Source of the DNA: CAZDHT01 sp964505325
GTDB lineage: Bacteria; Planctomycetota; PUPC01
DNA length: 12,320 nucleotides
Assembly (NCBI GenBank): GCA_964505325.1
Contig: CAZDHT010000165.1
Span: 1-12,320, forward strand
Direction: 5' to 3'
Position numbers and translations under genes: made by a program
Shown here: piece by piece, positions 1-7,437 of the stretch
Position numbering within the stretch: position 1 is the stretch's first letter
How the letters are laid out: the number at the start of each line of letters is the position of its first letter
The notes under the pieces: generated by a model
Databases searched by the model: none
What the model saw: the letters and a program-made list of their open reading frames with translations, nothing else
Told to the model about the DNA's origin: nothing

Positions 1-91
1 ATGCCAGGAGCCAAGACCGCAAGTCGCTGTGAGCCGGCCCCCGCTCGACAGGACCCATCGCCCGCAGACCCTGGCCCCGCCGAACAACCGC

Positions 92-120
92 TTGACCCGC
101 AGGGGGCCCTCGCCTATCAT
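92..120 (+). promoter_or_regulatory. Promoter of the RND-loop lipoprotein gene
   Basis: A -35 box TTGACC (92-97) and a -10 box TATCAT (115-120) are separated by 17 bases, each matching the sigma70 consensus at five of six positions. Transcription would begin near 127, only a few bases before the ATG pair at 131 and 134. An in-frame ATG at 119 lies inside the -10 box and would not be transcribed from here. The assignment is from sequence only. Confidence 0.6.
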
Positions 121-130
121 GCTGGGCAAC

Positions 131-1081
131 ATGATGCGACAGACATACTGGCTCATCCCGATAACCGTTTTGCTGTGTGCATCCTGCGCCACAGGGCCCG
201 ATGCAAGCCGCCTTGCCACGCCGGGCGCCGTGACTGTTCAGGCCGTCTGGCCCAGTGCCAAGCCCACAGCCATCGCCGAAAAAATCGCCGTCCCGCTCGA
301 AGGCAAGCTCGCCGCCATCCAGGGCGTTTCACGGATGATCACCCGGTGCGATGACAGGGGCTGCACGATACGGCTCCAGCACGGCAGCGCGGCCGATGCG
401 TACGACATCGCGTTCAAAGCCGGAGCCGTCGTCAGGAGCCTGCAGCCCTCGCTGCCCAAGGGCGCCCGCGCGGTAGTCTACACGTCGGACATTGATCGCA
501 GGCCGGACCTCGTCATCGCTCTGATCCTGAGCGCGGGTGAGGTCAAAACGGAGCACTATGCCGCGGCGCTCGACTTCGGGCACAACCTGATGCGACTGCC
601 CAGCACGGTTAACCACCAGGTGCTGGGACTGCCCATGCAGACGACAATCGTGGAGGTCAGTCCGCAACGAACTGAGGCGCTGGTCAGAAGGCTGAAAGCT
701 ACCGTGCCGGACATCGAGCAATGGGTCCAGCAGGCCGAGGTCGCGAAGGCGATCGAGAAGCAAATCGTGGTCGTGGACGACCATCACCGGATTCTGGTCA
801 GCCAAAGACCCGGGAGAAAGGCGGAGGTCGGCGACATCATTCTGAAACGCGTGGACCGAAGAACGGTCGTACGGGTGAGAGACATCGCCACGATCCGCAA
901 GGTGATGACCCCTGCGGCGGTCTATCATGTCAACGCGGAGCCGGCGATACTCATTAACATCTTCCTCCGCTCAGGCGCTCCGCCGGCGGAAATCCGGACC
1001 TGCCTCGAACGCATTCTCAAGCTGAAACGCCCTCCCCTCGTCAAGCGCATCCTTCCTATTTCAGTCCGAAGCGATTATTGA
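131..1081 (+). CDS. Lipoprotein-like protein built from an RND pump first periplasmic loop
   Basis: The 316-residue product starts with a signal peptide (residues 1-18) ending in LCASC, an imperfect lipobox because position -3 is Cys. From about residue 27 it follows the order of the first periplasmic half of AcrB-type RND pumps. There is a porter-like start (VTVQAVWPSAKPTAIAEKI, then a VPLEG segment), a region like AcrB's second porter and docking parts, and late stretches VGDIILKRV, VVRVRDIATI and VNAEPAILINIF. These match AcrB's EEFGKILLKV, VLLRDVAKI and FNGQPASGLGI. It stops where AcrB would enter its second membrane helix. No membrane segment remains, so it cannot pump by itself; I infer a periplasmic, membrane-anchored accessory or repurposed porter domain. 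The frame is open from position 2, but the promoter and signal peptide favour 131 (134 is equally possible). No Shine-Dalgarno precedes 131. The domain assignment is fairly firm, the function unknown. Confidence 0.75.
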   Translation: MMRQTYWLIPITVLLCASCATGPDASRLATPGAVTVQAVWPSAKPTAIAEKIAVPLEGKLAAIQGVSRMITRCDDRGCTIRLQHGSAADAYDIAFKAGAVVRSLQPSLPKGARAVVYTSDIDRRPDLVIALILSAGEVKTEHYAAALDFGHNLMRLPSTVNHQVLGLPMQTTIVEVSPQRTEALVRRLKATVPDIEQWVQQAEVAKAIEKQIVVVDDHHRILVSQRPGRKAEVGDIILKRVDRRTVVRVRDIATIRKVMTPAAVYHVNAEPAILINIFLRSGAPPAEIRTCLERILKLKRPPLVKRILPISVRSDY

Positions 1082-1119
1082 AGCATGCACGGCTAATGAA
1101 CCGCGCAGCCGTAAGGAAG

Positions 1120-1190
1120 AGATTCTTCGCTGACGCTCAGAATCACACGAACGGTGCCTATTCTGTCATTCTGAACGAAGTGAAGAATCT
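1120..1190. repeat. Imperfect inverted repeat between convergent genes
   Basis: The left arm (1120-1147) begins AGATTCTTCGCTGACGCTCA and the right arm (1164-1190) ends GAACGAAGTGAAGAATCT. They pair imperfectly around a short centre. The right arm reads SVILNEVKNL in one frame, a phrase I recall from spurious ORFs in many bacterial genomes, which points to a dispersed repeat. It lies between a + strand and a minus-strand gene that converge, so an RNA hairpin could stop transcription from both sides. There is no T-run, so a terminator role is inferred. I see nothing else in the 228 bases from 1082 to 1309. Confidence 0.6.
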
Positions 1191-1309
1191 CCAGCGCCAA
1201 GGCCGAGGTTTCCATTGTCAGCGCATGCGTCAGTGGAGCACAGGTGACACTTCAGCCGACCGGGGTACTCACACGACATCTGTATTGCGAAAAGCGGTGA
1301 CAGGCACGT

Positions 1310-2344
<1,035 letters not shown>

Positions 2345-2393
2345 AGGCAGCGTCGTCCGCGAACGGGGCAAGTTGAAGCTCAACCACCGGCCG

Positions 2394-2624
2394 CTATGCC
2401 GGCTTCTTGATCCTGCCGGATCGAATGCAGGCCGTGCAGACCTTCACCCGGCGGATCTCGCCATCTATTACCGCCCGCACCGATTGGATGTTCGGCTTGA
2501 ACATCCGCTTCGTGACGCCGGTCGTCTTGCGGCCCACGCCACCCTTCTTCTTGGCCAGACCGCGGCGCTTGATCGACCGGCCTGCTCGGGGCCGTTTGCC
2601 ACAGATTTGACACACACGCGACAT
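2394..2624 (-). CDS. rpmB: Large ribosomal subunit protein bL28
   Basis: A 76-residue basic protein beginning MSRVCQICGKRP, the standard opening of bL28, a structural protein of the 50S subunit. It is the zinc-binding form: Cys5 and Cys8 form one CxxC and Cys63 and Cys66 (VCTAC) the other. The middle contains the family segments KRRGLAKKKGG and TKRMFKPNIQ. The ATG at 2624 has an AAGGA Shine-Dalgarno eight bases upstream on the minus strand, and a TATAAT box lies just beyond. The moxR ATPase follows within about 50 bases, so the two are likely co-transcribed. Identity is secure. Confidence 0.97.
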   Translation of the reverse strand: MSRVCQICGKRPRAGRSIKRRGLAKKKGGVGRKTTGVTKRMFKPNIQSVRAVIDGEIRRVKVCTACIRSGRIKKPA

Positions 2625-2665
2625 AGCTGATATCCTTCGAGTCTACCGCCTATCCTGAATTGCCA

Positions 2666-2693
2666 ATTATAGCCGACCGGCCCGCATATGCAA
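2666..2693 (-). promoter_or_regulatory. Promoter of rpmB-moxR
   Basis: On the minus strand a perfect TATAAT (2671 to 2666) lies 16 bases after a weak -35 TTGCAT (2693 to 2688). Transcription would start near 2659, giving a leader of about 35 bases that contains the rpmB Shine-Dalgarno. Confidence 0.6.
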
Positions 2694-2758
2694 GCGCTTT
2701 TGGACGCAGGCATTTACAGGCCGTAATCTGCACGCACTTGTACGCGGCAGACTGGCTG

Positions 2759-2787
2759 TTGACAGAACGACTGCTGAACTGTGCAAT
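2759..2787 (+). promoter_or_regulatory. Possible promoter of the btuFCD operon
   Basis: A perfect -35 TTGACA (2759-2764), 17 bases and a weaker -10 TGCAAT (2782-2787, four of six) point towards btuF. This would leave a leader of about 310 bases before the TTG start at 3105. I looked there for a cobalamin riboswitch and did not recognise its conserved B12 box. The promoter call is plausible but not unique. Confidence 0.4.
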
Positions 2788-2819
2788 CCTGCCGGGCGGC
2801 TACTACCACTCCCCGAGTT

Positions 2820-3104
2820 TGAACCCCGCCACTTCCGGAAGGGCCCCGGCGACGTCCTCGCCCCCAGCACGTGCGATTCGCTGATCACCACTGCGTCGGC
2901 GCCGGTCCAGGTCCGCACCGTCAGAGCGTCGGGCACGGTCACGCCGTCGAGAAACACAACATCCCTGCCATCGCCCAGCCGAATACTGAAGTCGTCGGTC
3001 ACGCCGGTCATCGTGACCCGGGGCTCATCGTTGACAGGCGGCCGAGGCTTGACTTCGCGCGCGCGTTCCGGTGTAATCCCTTCGGGACCTCGGAGGTAGC
3101 ACAG
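2820..3104 (-). other. Coding-like minus-strand stretch in the rpmB-btuF gap
   Basis: This fills most of the 480-base gap between rpmB and btuF. Read on the minus strand, one frame gives protein-like text, for example VTDDFSIRLGDGRD and VTVPDALTVRTWTGAD, with most codons ending in G or C. The plus frames give the serine/arginine-rich text typical of an antisense shadow. The frame has no good start. The first ATG is at 3011 with no Shine-Dalgarno, the frame continues unbroken into the antisense of btuF, and after about 2830 the text becomes low-quality and stops at 2667 inside the rpmB promoter. It may be a gene remnant or chance. An 11-base direct repeat CGGTCACGCCG occurs at 2936-2946 and 2996-3006, both encoding Gly-Val-Thr in that frame. 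I do not recognise a family. Confidence 0.3.
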
Positions 3105-3980
3105 TTGAAGAAGTGGGTTCTGTGGACGGCAATCGGGCTGCTCCTCGCCCTCGCGGTCATCGGGACCGTATCCCGCCAGGTGCCCGTCCGCGAGTCGCAA
3201 CTCGAGGGGAGCATCATGTCGCTGGCGCCGAGCGTCACAGAGATCCTCTTCGCGCTCGGGGTTCAGGACAGACTCATCGGCGTCAGCACGGCGTGCGACT
3301 ACCCGCCTGCGGCGAAGCACATCCGCAAGGTCGGCGATTTCGCGGTGCCCGACATCGAGCTGCTGTATGCGCTCAAGCCGGAACTGGTCATCACCACGCC
3401 GCTCCGCGACCCCGAAGCGAGCAAGGCCATTCGGTTCTGCGGTGCAAAGCTGCTCACCGTCAAGCAGGGCGATCACGAGGAAGTGTTCAGAGAGATCGAG
3501 GTCATCGGCGAGGCGGCCGGCGTCGCGGACGCCGCGCGGAGGTACGCGGACAAACTCCGAGAGCGATTCGCCCGCGCGACAGTCAACGTCCCCGACGCCT
3601 TGCGCCCGCGGGTCTACGTGGAGATCTCTCCGCGGCCGCTGCGCACCGCCGCCAAGGGCTCGTTCCTCGACGACCTCATCTACCGCGCCGGCGGCATCAA
3701 CATCGCGCACGACTTCAGCCAGCCCTGGACCACTATCAGTCCGGAGGCCGTGGTCGCCCGAAACCCCGAGATCATCATCCTGGCATATCAGATGAGCCGG
3801 GACGCGCCCTATGCTATAGCAGACCGCATAGGCTGGAGCGGGCTGGACGCGGTGAGATCCGGGCACGTCGTCACTGGTCTGGACCGCGACACCCTGACAC
3901 GTCCCGGCCCCCGGCTGGTCGAGGGTTTGGAGGCGCTCGCCGACCTCTTCGCGCGATACCGGAAGGGAAGGGCCCAGTGA
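3105..3980 (+). CDS. btuF: Vitamin B12-type ABC importer, substrate-binding protein (BtuF-like)
   Basis: A 291-residue periplasmic binding protein that captures the ligand, probably cobalamin, and delivers it to the permease encoded next. Residues 4-22 form a hydrophobic export signal with no lipobox cysteine, so it is free in the periplasm or held by an uncleaved anchor. The BtuF hallmarks follow: SLAPSVTEILFALG (39-52), GVSTACDYPP, LLYALKPELVIT, the second-lobe segment GGINIAHDF and SPEAVVARNPEIII. The start is a TTG with Shine-Dalgarno GGAGGT seven bases upstream (3092-3097). The frame extends further upstream but reads as non-coding there. The stop overlaps the btuC start by four bases. 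Haem or siderophore ligands cannot be excluded, since those binding proteins share the fold. No TonB receptor or cobalamin-synthesis gene is in the window. Confidence 0.9.
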   Translation: MKKWVLWTAIGLLLALAVIGTVSRQVPVRESQLEGSIMSLAPSVTEILFALGVQDRLIGVSTACDYPPAAKHIRKVGDFAVPDIELLYALKPELVITTPLRDPEASKAIRFCGAKLLTVKQGDHEEVFREIEVIGEAAGVADAARRYADKLRERFARATVNVPDALRPRVYVEISPRPLRTAAKGSFLDDLIYRAGGINIAHDFSQPWTTISPEAVVARNPEIIILAYQMSRDAPYAIADRIGWSGLDAVRSGHVVTGLDRDTLTRPGPRLVEGLEALADLFARYRKGRAQ

Positions 3981-4966
3981 CGCCGCGAAAGAAACTCGTC
4001 GTCGGCCTGGTCGTGCTCTCGGCGGCACTGGTCCTCGCGTTCTTCTGGTCGCTGATCGCCGGACGCGCCCGGGTCCCGGTGGGTGAGATGTTCAGCGCCA
4101 AATATGCGCCGCTGGTCAAGCTTCGGGCGGCGCGGGCGCTGCTCGGCATTATCGTCGGGGCGGGGCTCTCCGTCGCCGGGCTCATTCTCCAGGCCGTGCT
4201 GCGCAACCCGCTGGCAGACCCCTACGTGCTGGGCGTCTCATCCGGCGCGGGGCTCGGCGCGGCGCTGGCGATCCTGGGGGGCGTCGCGGCGGCAGGGGCT
4301 TGGGTGATCCCGGGATGCGCGTTCGGCGGCGCCGTCCTTGCCATCACGCTGGTCTACGTGCTCGCTAGAGTCGGAAAGACCGTGCCGGTGTACACGCTCC
4401 TGCTCGCCGGCGTAATTATCAACTCCATCGCCAGCAGCCTGCTCATCTTCCTGGCCCATACGGCCATCGCCCGCGGCCAGGGGCTGTACAGTGTCCTGTG
4501 GTGGCTGCTCGGCAGCTTGCAGGTGTTCGAGGCTTGGCCGGTGGCTGTGGCGGGCATGGCGATCGGCGCGGGGATTGCCATCACGATCCTTTTCGCCCGC
4601 GACCTCAACGTCCTTTCGATCGGCGAAGAGCCCGCCGCGCACCTGGGCCTGCGGGTCGAGCGGACGAAGAAGCTGCTGTTTCTAATTTCGTCGCTGGTGA
4701 CGGGCGCGGCGGTCGCGACCAGCGGCCTGATCGGTTTCGTGGGGCTGATCGTGCCCCACGCCGTCCGCCTCGTGGTCGGTCCCGACAACAAAGTGCTCGT
4801 GCCTCTCTCCGCGCTGGCCGGAGGCACGTTCCTCATCATCTGCGACATCATCGCCCGCACCATCCTGTCGTCGGGCGAACTGCCCATCGGCGTCATCACC
4901 GCATTCCTTGGCGGGCCGTTCTTCATCTATCTGCTCCGCACGCATCGGGGGAGGATGTCGAAATGA
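3977..4966 (+). CDS. btuC: Vitamin B12-type ABC importer, permease (FecCD family)
   Basis: A 329-residue inner-membrane permease of the BtuC/FecCD family, which normally has ten helices and works as a dimer with two ATPases. Family signatures are RAARALLGIIVGAGLSVAG, LRNPLADPYVLGVSSGAGLG, and the late cytoplasmic coupling region GLIGFVGLIVPHAVRL. Length is normal. The GTG start at 3977 overlaps the btuF stop (GTGA) and has a purine-rich GGAAGGGAAGGG directly upstream, and its own stop overlaps the btuD start (ATGA). This arrangement implies translational coupling of all three subunits. Family membership is certain; the ligand is inferred from BtuF. Confidence 0.95.
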   Translation: MTPRKKLVVGLVVLSAALVLAFFWSLIAGRARVPVGEMFSAKYAPLVKLRAARALLGIIVGAGLSVAGLILQAVLRNPLADPYVLGVSSGAGLGAALAILGGVAAAGAWVIPGCAFGGAVLAITLVYVLARVGKTVPVYTLLLAGVIINSIASSLLIFLAHTAIARGQGLYSVLWWLLGSLQVFEAWPVAVAGMAIGAGIAITILFARDLNVLSIGEEPAAHLGLRVERTKKLLFLISSLVTGAAVATSGLIGFVGLIVPHAVRLVVGPDNKVLVPLSALAGGTFLIICDIIARTILSSGELPIGVITAFLGGPFFIYLLRTHRGRMSK

Positions 4967-5766
4967 ACGCCATCACCATCGAGAACGTGGAGTGCGGCTA
5001 CGGCGGCGCGCCGGTGATCGGCGGCGTGTCGCTCGACGTATCGCGCGGAGAGTTCCTCGGCATCCTTGGGCCGAACGGTTCCGGCAAGACGACGCTCCTT
5101 CGCGCCGCCACCGGCGTCATCGCGGCCTCGGCGGGCCGGATCACGGTCAACGGGACGGACATTCGGTCGCTCGGCCCGCGCGACATCGCGCGCCAGGTCG
5201 CGTGCGTGATGCAGGACAACGCGGCCTCCGTCGGCGCCGGGCATCTGGCGTTCGCCGTGCGCGACGTCGTGACGATGGGCCGGACGCCATACCTGTCTCG
5301 GGCAGGCTGGGCGACGCCGCGCGACCGTGACGCGGTTGACCGAGCGATGGAGCTGGCCGAAGTCACCCACCTGGCGGACCGGCCGATCACCGAACTGAGC
5401 GGCGGCGAGAGGCAGCGCGCCTTCATCGCCATGGCGCTCGCACAGGAATGCGACATCATCATGCTGGATGAGCCGACCAACCACCTCGACATCGCGCACC
5501 AGATCGGCATCCTCGACCTCTTCGCCGGGCTGAACCGCGACTCCAACAAGACCATCGTCGGCGTCTTCCACGACCTGAACCTGGCGTCCGAGTATTGCGA
5601 ACGCCTTCTCCTGCTGAAGGCTGGCCAAGTCGCCGCTGCCGGCAAGCCCGAAGAAATCCTCACCGCCGAGATGATCCGGAGCATCTACGGCGCCCGGGTG
5701 GCCGTCCAGCCAAGCCCTGCCACGGGCCGTCCTCACGTGTTCCTGCGGAAATCGGTCAGCACATAG
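4963..5766 (+). CDS. btuD: Vitamin B12-type ABC importer, ATPase
   Basis: A 267-residue ATPase that powers the BtuC permease from the cytoplasmic side. All nucleotide-binding motifs are intact: Walker A GPNGSGKT (36-43), Q-loop glutamine in VMQDN (about 84), signature LSGGE (145-149), Walker B IIMLDE (165-170) followed by the D-loop LD, and the switch histidine in VFHDLN. It is of the FepC/BtuD type, with the typical 250-270 residue length. The ATG overlaps the btuC stop and is preceded by GGGGGAGG. It ends the operon. I see no clear hairpin plus T-run after 5766, though a TTTTT lies at 5794-5798. Confidence 0.94.
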   Translation: MNAITIENVECGYGGAPVIGGVSLDVSRGEFLGILGPNGSGKTTLLRAATGVIAASAGRITVNGTDIRSLGPRDIARQVACVMQDNAASVGAGHLAFAVRDVVTMGRTPYLSRAGWATPRDRDAVDRAMELAEVTHLADRPITELSGGERQRAFIAMALAQECDIIMLDEPTNHLDIAHQIGILDLFAGLNRDSNKTIVGVFHDLNLASEYCERLLLLKAGQVAAAGKPEEILTAEMIRSIYGARVAVQPSPATGRPHVFLRKSVST

Positions 5767-5812
5767 AGCCGGGCCGCTCACTCGGACACGGACTTTTTCC
5801 CAGAACATTTTC

Positions 5813-5842
5813 TTGGCATGACCGTGGGCTATCCTCTATAAT
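5813..5842 (+). promoter_or_regulatory. Promoter of the RRM protein gene
   Basis: A -35 TTGGCA (5813-5818), 18 bases and a perfect -10 TATAAT (5837-5842) place the transcription start near 5849. The RRM gene starts at 6023, so the mRNA would carry an untranslated leader of about 170 bases. I find no credible ORF in that leader. Confidence 0.6.
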
Positions 5843-6022
5843 TGGTGCGTTGAATCCGGTGTCGGATTTGCGCGGAATGGGCGGATCGGTTTGCGCAATT
5901 GACAGAGCAGTTGATTCGGCGTACTGGCTGCGGTCGAACGTCAAACCATCAAGCGCCTTCGGTGGCGATGCCCTTAGTTCCGGATGGCAGGTTGCGCAAG
6001 GTCTTGTGAGGAGAGTGGAGAA

Positions 6023-6301
6023 ATGGCGAAGAGGATTTATGTGGGCAATTTGGCGTTCGGCGCCACGGAGGATGAGCTCCGCGAGCTGTTCGGCCAGCAT
6101 GGCACCGTCTTGCAGGTCGATCTGATCACGGATCGTGACACCGGCAGGCCGCGCGGCTTCGGCTTCGTGGAAATGGAAGGCGCCGAGGCCGACGCAGCGA
6201 TCAAAGCGCTGGATGGCACCGAGCTGGGCGGCCGGACCCTGCGCGTGAACGAGGCCAGGGAACGAGAGCGCCGGGATCGCCCGCCGAGACGCGACTGGTA
6301 G
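6023..6301 (+). CDS. Small RRM-domain RNA-binding protein
   Basis: A 92-residue protein that is essentially one RNA recognition motif, the single-strand RNA-binding fold shared with the cyanobacterial Rbp proteins. RNP2 is IYVGNL (5-10) and RNP1 is RGFGFVEM (44-51), and the aromatic residues Tyr6, Phe46 and Phe48 that stack on RNA are all present. After the fold (about residue 78) a short tail rich in Arg and Glu ends in RRDW. The ATG follows GTGGAGAA, with GGAG placed for ribosome binding. The gene has its own promoter and a long leader, whereas cyanobacterial relatives are often cold-regulated; such control here is an inference. Function in bacteria outside cyanobacteria is poorly known. 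Confidence 0.93.
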   Translation: MAKRIYVGNLAFGATEDELRELFGQHGTVLQVDLITDRDTGRPRGFGFVEMEGAEADAAIKALDGTELGGRTLRVNEARERERRDRPPRRDW

Positions 6302-6323
6302 TTCGTGCATTGCTCCGCGGGCC

Positions 6324-6355
6324 GCTCGATCAGTTCGACGGCTCCCGGATCGAGC
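6324..6355. repeat. Inverted repeat between convergent genes
   Basis: GCTCGATC (6324-6331) and GATCGAGC (6348-6355) form a perfect 8-base stem with a 16-base loop. It lies 22 bases after the RRM stop and directly beyond the minus-strand L,D-transpeptidase stop, so it could act as a bidirectional hairpin. There is no T-run on either side, so termination is uncertain. Confidence 0.4.
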
Positions 6356-6358
6356 TCT

Positions 6359-7171
6359 TCAAAACGGGTTCGTGATCCCTCGCGGATGGATCGCCGATCC
6401 CCCGATCTTCCTTTGCACTTCGCCGGCAGGGTGTCCCTGCCCTGATGAGTTCTTCTCGAACGGCTTGAGGGCGCGACGGATCTCCTCGTGCAGTTCAGAC
6501 GTCCAGGGCGGGTTCGTGGGGTGGGTCCTGGCGGGCCTGCCGGCGCGGATGTCGTTGGGTACGATGATGACCTCGACGTTCGAACGCCCAATCTTCGCAA
6601 CCAGGCTGAAGAGCTCCTCAATCGCCGTATCGCCGATCGCGACGCAGCCGATGGACACCGCCCCGCCGTGGATGAAGATGTCTCCTCCCAGGTCGGTGCG
6701 GCCCTCCTCGCGCGCTTTGGCCCGGTCGTACGAGTTGGGGTAGTTTATCTTCATCGAAAGGTGATAGCTGCTGTTGGGGTTCAGCCAGATAACCCGGTAG
6801 ACCCCTTCCGGAACCTGACGGTCGCCTTCACGGAGCTTAGGCCCGGCGTGACCGCTGGCCGCCAGAACGGGGTACGTCCTTACGTGGACCCACGCGCCCT
6901 CCTTCTCCGCCCACAGCTCGAGGTGCTTCTCCGCCTTGAACACGAGGAGCGCGATGCGCGCCGGAGGATAGGCCACCCCGGCGCGGTCGAAATGCTGCTG
7001 GAGGCCCGCTTCGCGGCCGGGCGCATATCGTTCCAGCACTTCGGCAACGGTGCGTCGCCCGCGTATGCGACGATAGACCGGATGCCACAGCGACCGGCCA
7101 TGCCGGTACAGAACGAACGCCCCCGCCAACAGGAGGATCAGACCGACCGGTACCCACCGGGACACCTTCAC
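6359..7171 (-). CDS. Membrane-anchored L,D-transpeptidase (YkuD/YafK-like)
   Basis: A 270-residue envelope enzyme with an N-terminal membrane anchor (about 6-22) and a YkuD-type catalytic domain. The active-site motif is IHGGAVSIGCVAIGD, with His168 and catalytic Cys176 in the usual spacing. VPEGVYRV (120-127) is the conserved strand where these enzymes turn a product motif. The closest style is YafK/DpaA, which in E. coli removes a lipoprotein from peptidoglycan; relatives instead crosslink it. Which reaction applies here is unknown. I chose GTG at 7171, which has AAAGGG six bases upstream; a GTG at 7186 would add five residues and has no Shine-Dalgarno. The last roughly 28 residues, after EKNS, look unlike the family and coincide with a GGCAG palindrome, so the C-terminus may have been extended by a repeat. 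Confidence 0.88.
   Translation of the reverse strand: MKVSRWVPVGLILLLAGAFVLYRHGRSLWHPVYRRIRGRRTVAEVLERYAPGREAGLQQHFDRAGVAYPPARIALLVFKAEKHLELWAEKEGAWVHVRTYPVLAASGHAGPKLREGDRQVPEGVYRVIWLNPNSSYHLSMKINYPNSYDRAKAREEGRTDLGGDIFIHGGAVSIGCVAIGDTAIEELFSLVAKIGRSNVEVIIVPNDIRAGRPARTHPTNPPWTSELHEEIRRALKPFEKNSSGQGHPAGEVQRKIGGSAIHPRGITNPF
6425..6441. repeat. GGCAG palindrome inside the L,D-transpeptidase 3' end
   Basis: GGCAGGG, a 3-base loop and CCCTGCC form a perfect 7-base stem within the reading frame of the transpeptidase tail. It resembles the two palindromes at 7310-7329 and 7360-7381, so all three probably belong to one dispersed family. Confidence 0.5.
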
Positions 7172-7240
7172 GGGAGACCCTTTCACGATGAGTGCATCAC
7201 GCGACGAACGCGGGGAGAACCCCCTCGCATCTGCCCTACT

Positions 7241-7269
7241 ATTCTAGGGAGGAGTTGGGTGGTTATCAA
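7241..7269 (-). promoter_or_regulatory. Promoter of the L,D-transpeptidase gene
   Basis: On the minus strand TTGATA (7269 to 7264), 17 bases and TAGAAT (7246 to 7241) each match the sigma70 consensus at five of six positions. Transcription would start near 7234, leaving a leader of about 60 bases that holds the AAAGGG ribosome site before GTG 7171. This separates the gene from the pfkB operon upstream. Confidence 0.55.
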
Positions 7270-7309
7270 CGCGCAACGCGCGGGGCGGAGTAACCAGAAG
7301 GCGCGGGAT

Positions 7310-7329
7310 GGCAGGCAGGAATGCCTGCC
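7310..7329. repeat. GGCAG palindrome, intergenic copy 1
   Basis: GGCAGGC (7310-7316) and GCCTGCC (7323-7329) form a perfect 7-base stem with a 6-base loop. It lies downstream of the pfkB stop in a 266-base gap between two minus-strand genes. Confidence 0.6.
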
Positions 7330-7359
7330 CCACCACCGAATCAGGAGACGCTCCGGGTA

Positions 7360-7381
7360 GGGCAGACATTCTTGTCTGCCC
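7360..7381. repeat. GGCAG palindrome, intergenic copy 2
   Basis: GGGCAGACA (7360-7368) and TGTCTGCCC (7373-7381) form a perfect 9-base stem with a 4-base loop, 30 bases from copy 1. Read on the minus strand the pair gives GRQECLP and GRHSCLP peptides, which I recall from repeat-derived spurious ORFs in other genomes. It is 57 bases beyond the pfkB stop and could end that transcript. Confidence 0.6.
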
Positions 7382-7437
7382 AGCATGAATCCAAAGGGGC
7401 AAGCGCCGGCCCGGTCTCTGCTTGCTGCACAGTCTGC

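Noticed and set aside
1200..1309. An intrinsic terminator downstream of moxR
   Set aside because: Short complementary pieces exist on the minus strand, but no compact hairpin with a T-run could be drawn.
2800..2850. A tRNA T-loop-like GGTTCAAAC on the minus strand
   Set aside because: The flanking bases do not form the T-stem, and no acceptor stem or anticodon arm could be built around it.
2667..4028. A 453-codon open frame on the minus strand opposite btuF and the start of btuC
   Set aside because: It is antisense to btuF, whose motifs, Shine-Dalgarno and overlaps are convincing. The long frame follows from high GC. Only its distal part (2820-3104) was kept as a weak coding-like stretch.
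5899..5927. A second TTGACA in the RRM leader as a promoter
   Set aside because: The hexamer at 17 bases (TACTGG) matches the -10 consensus at only two positions.
7183..7386. A 67-codon minus-strand ORF upstream of the L,D-transpeptidase
   Set aside because: Its GRQECLP and GRHSCLP peptides are translations of the palindromic repeats, and it overlaps a promoter.
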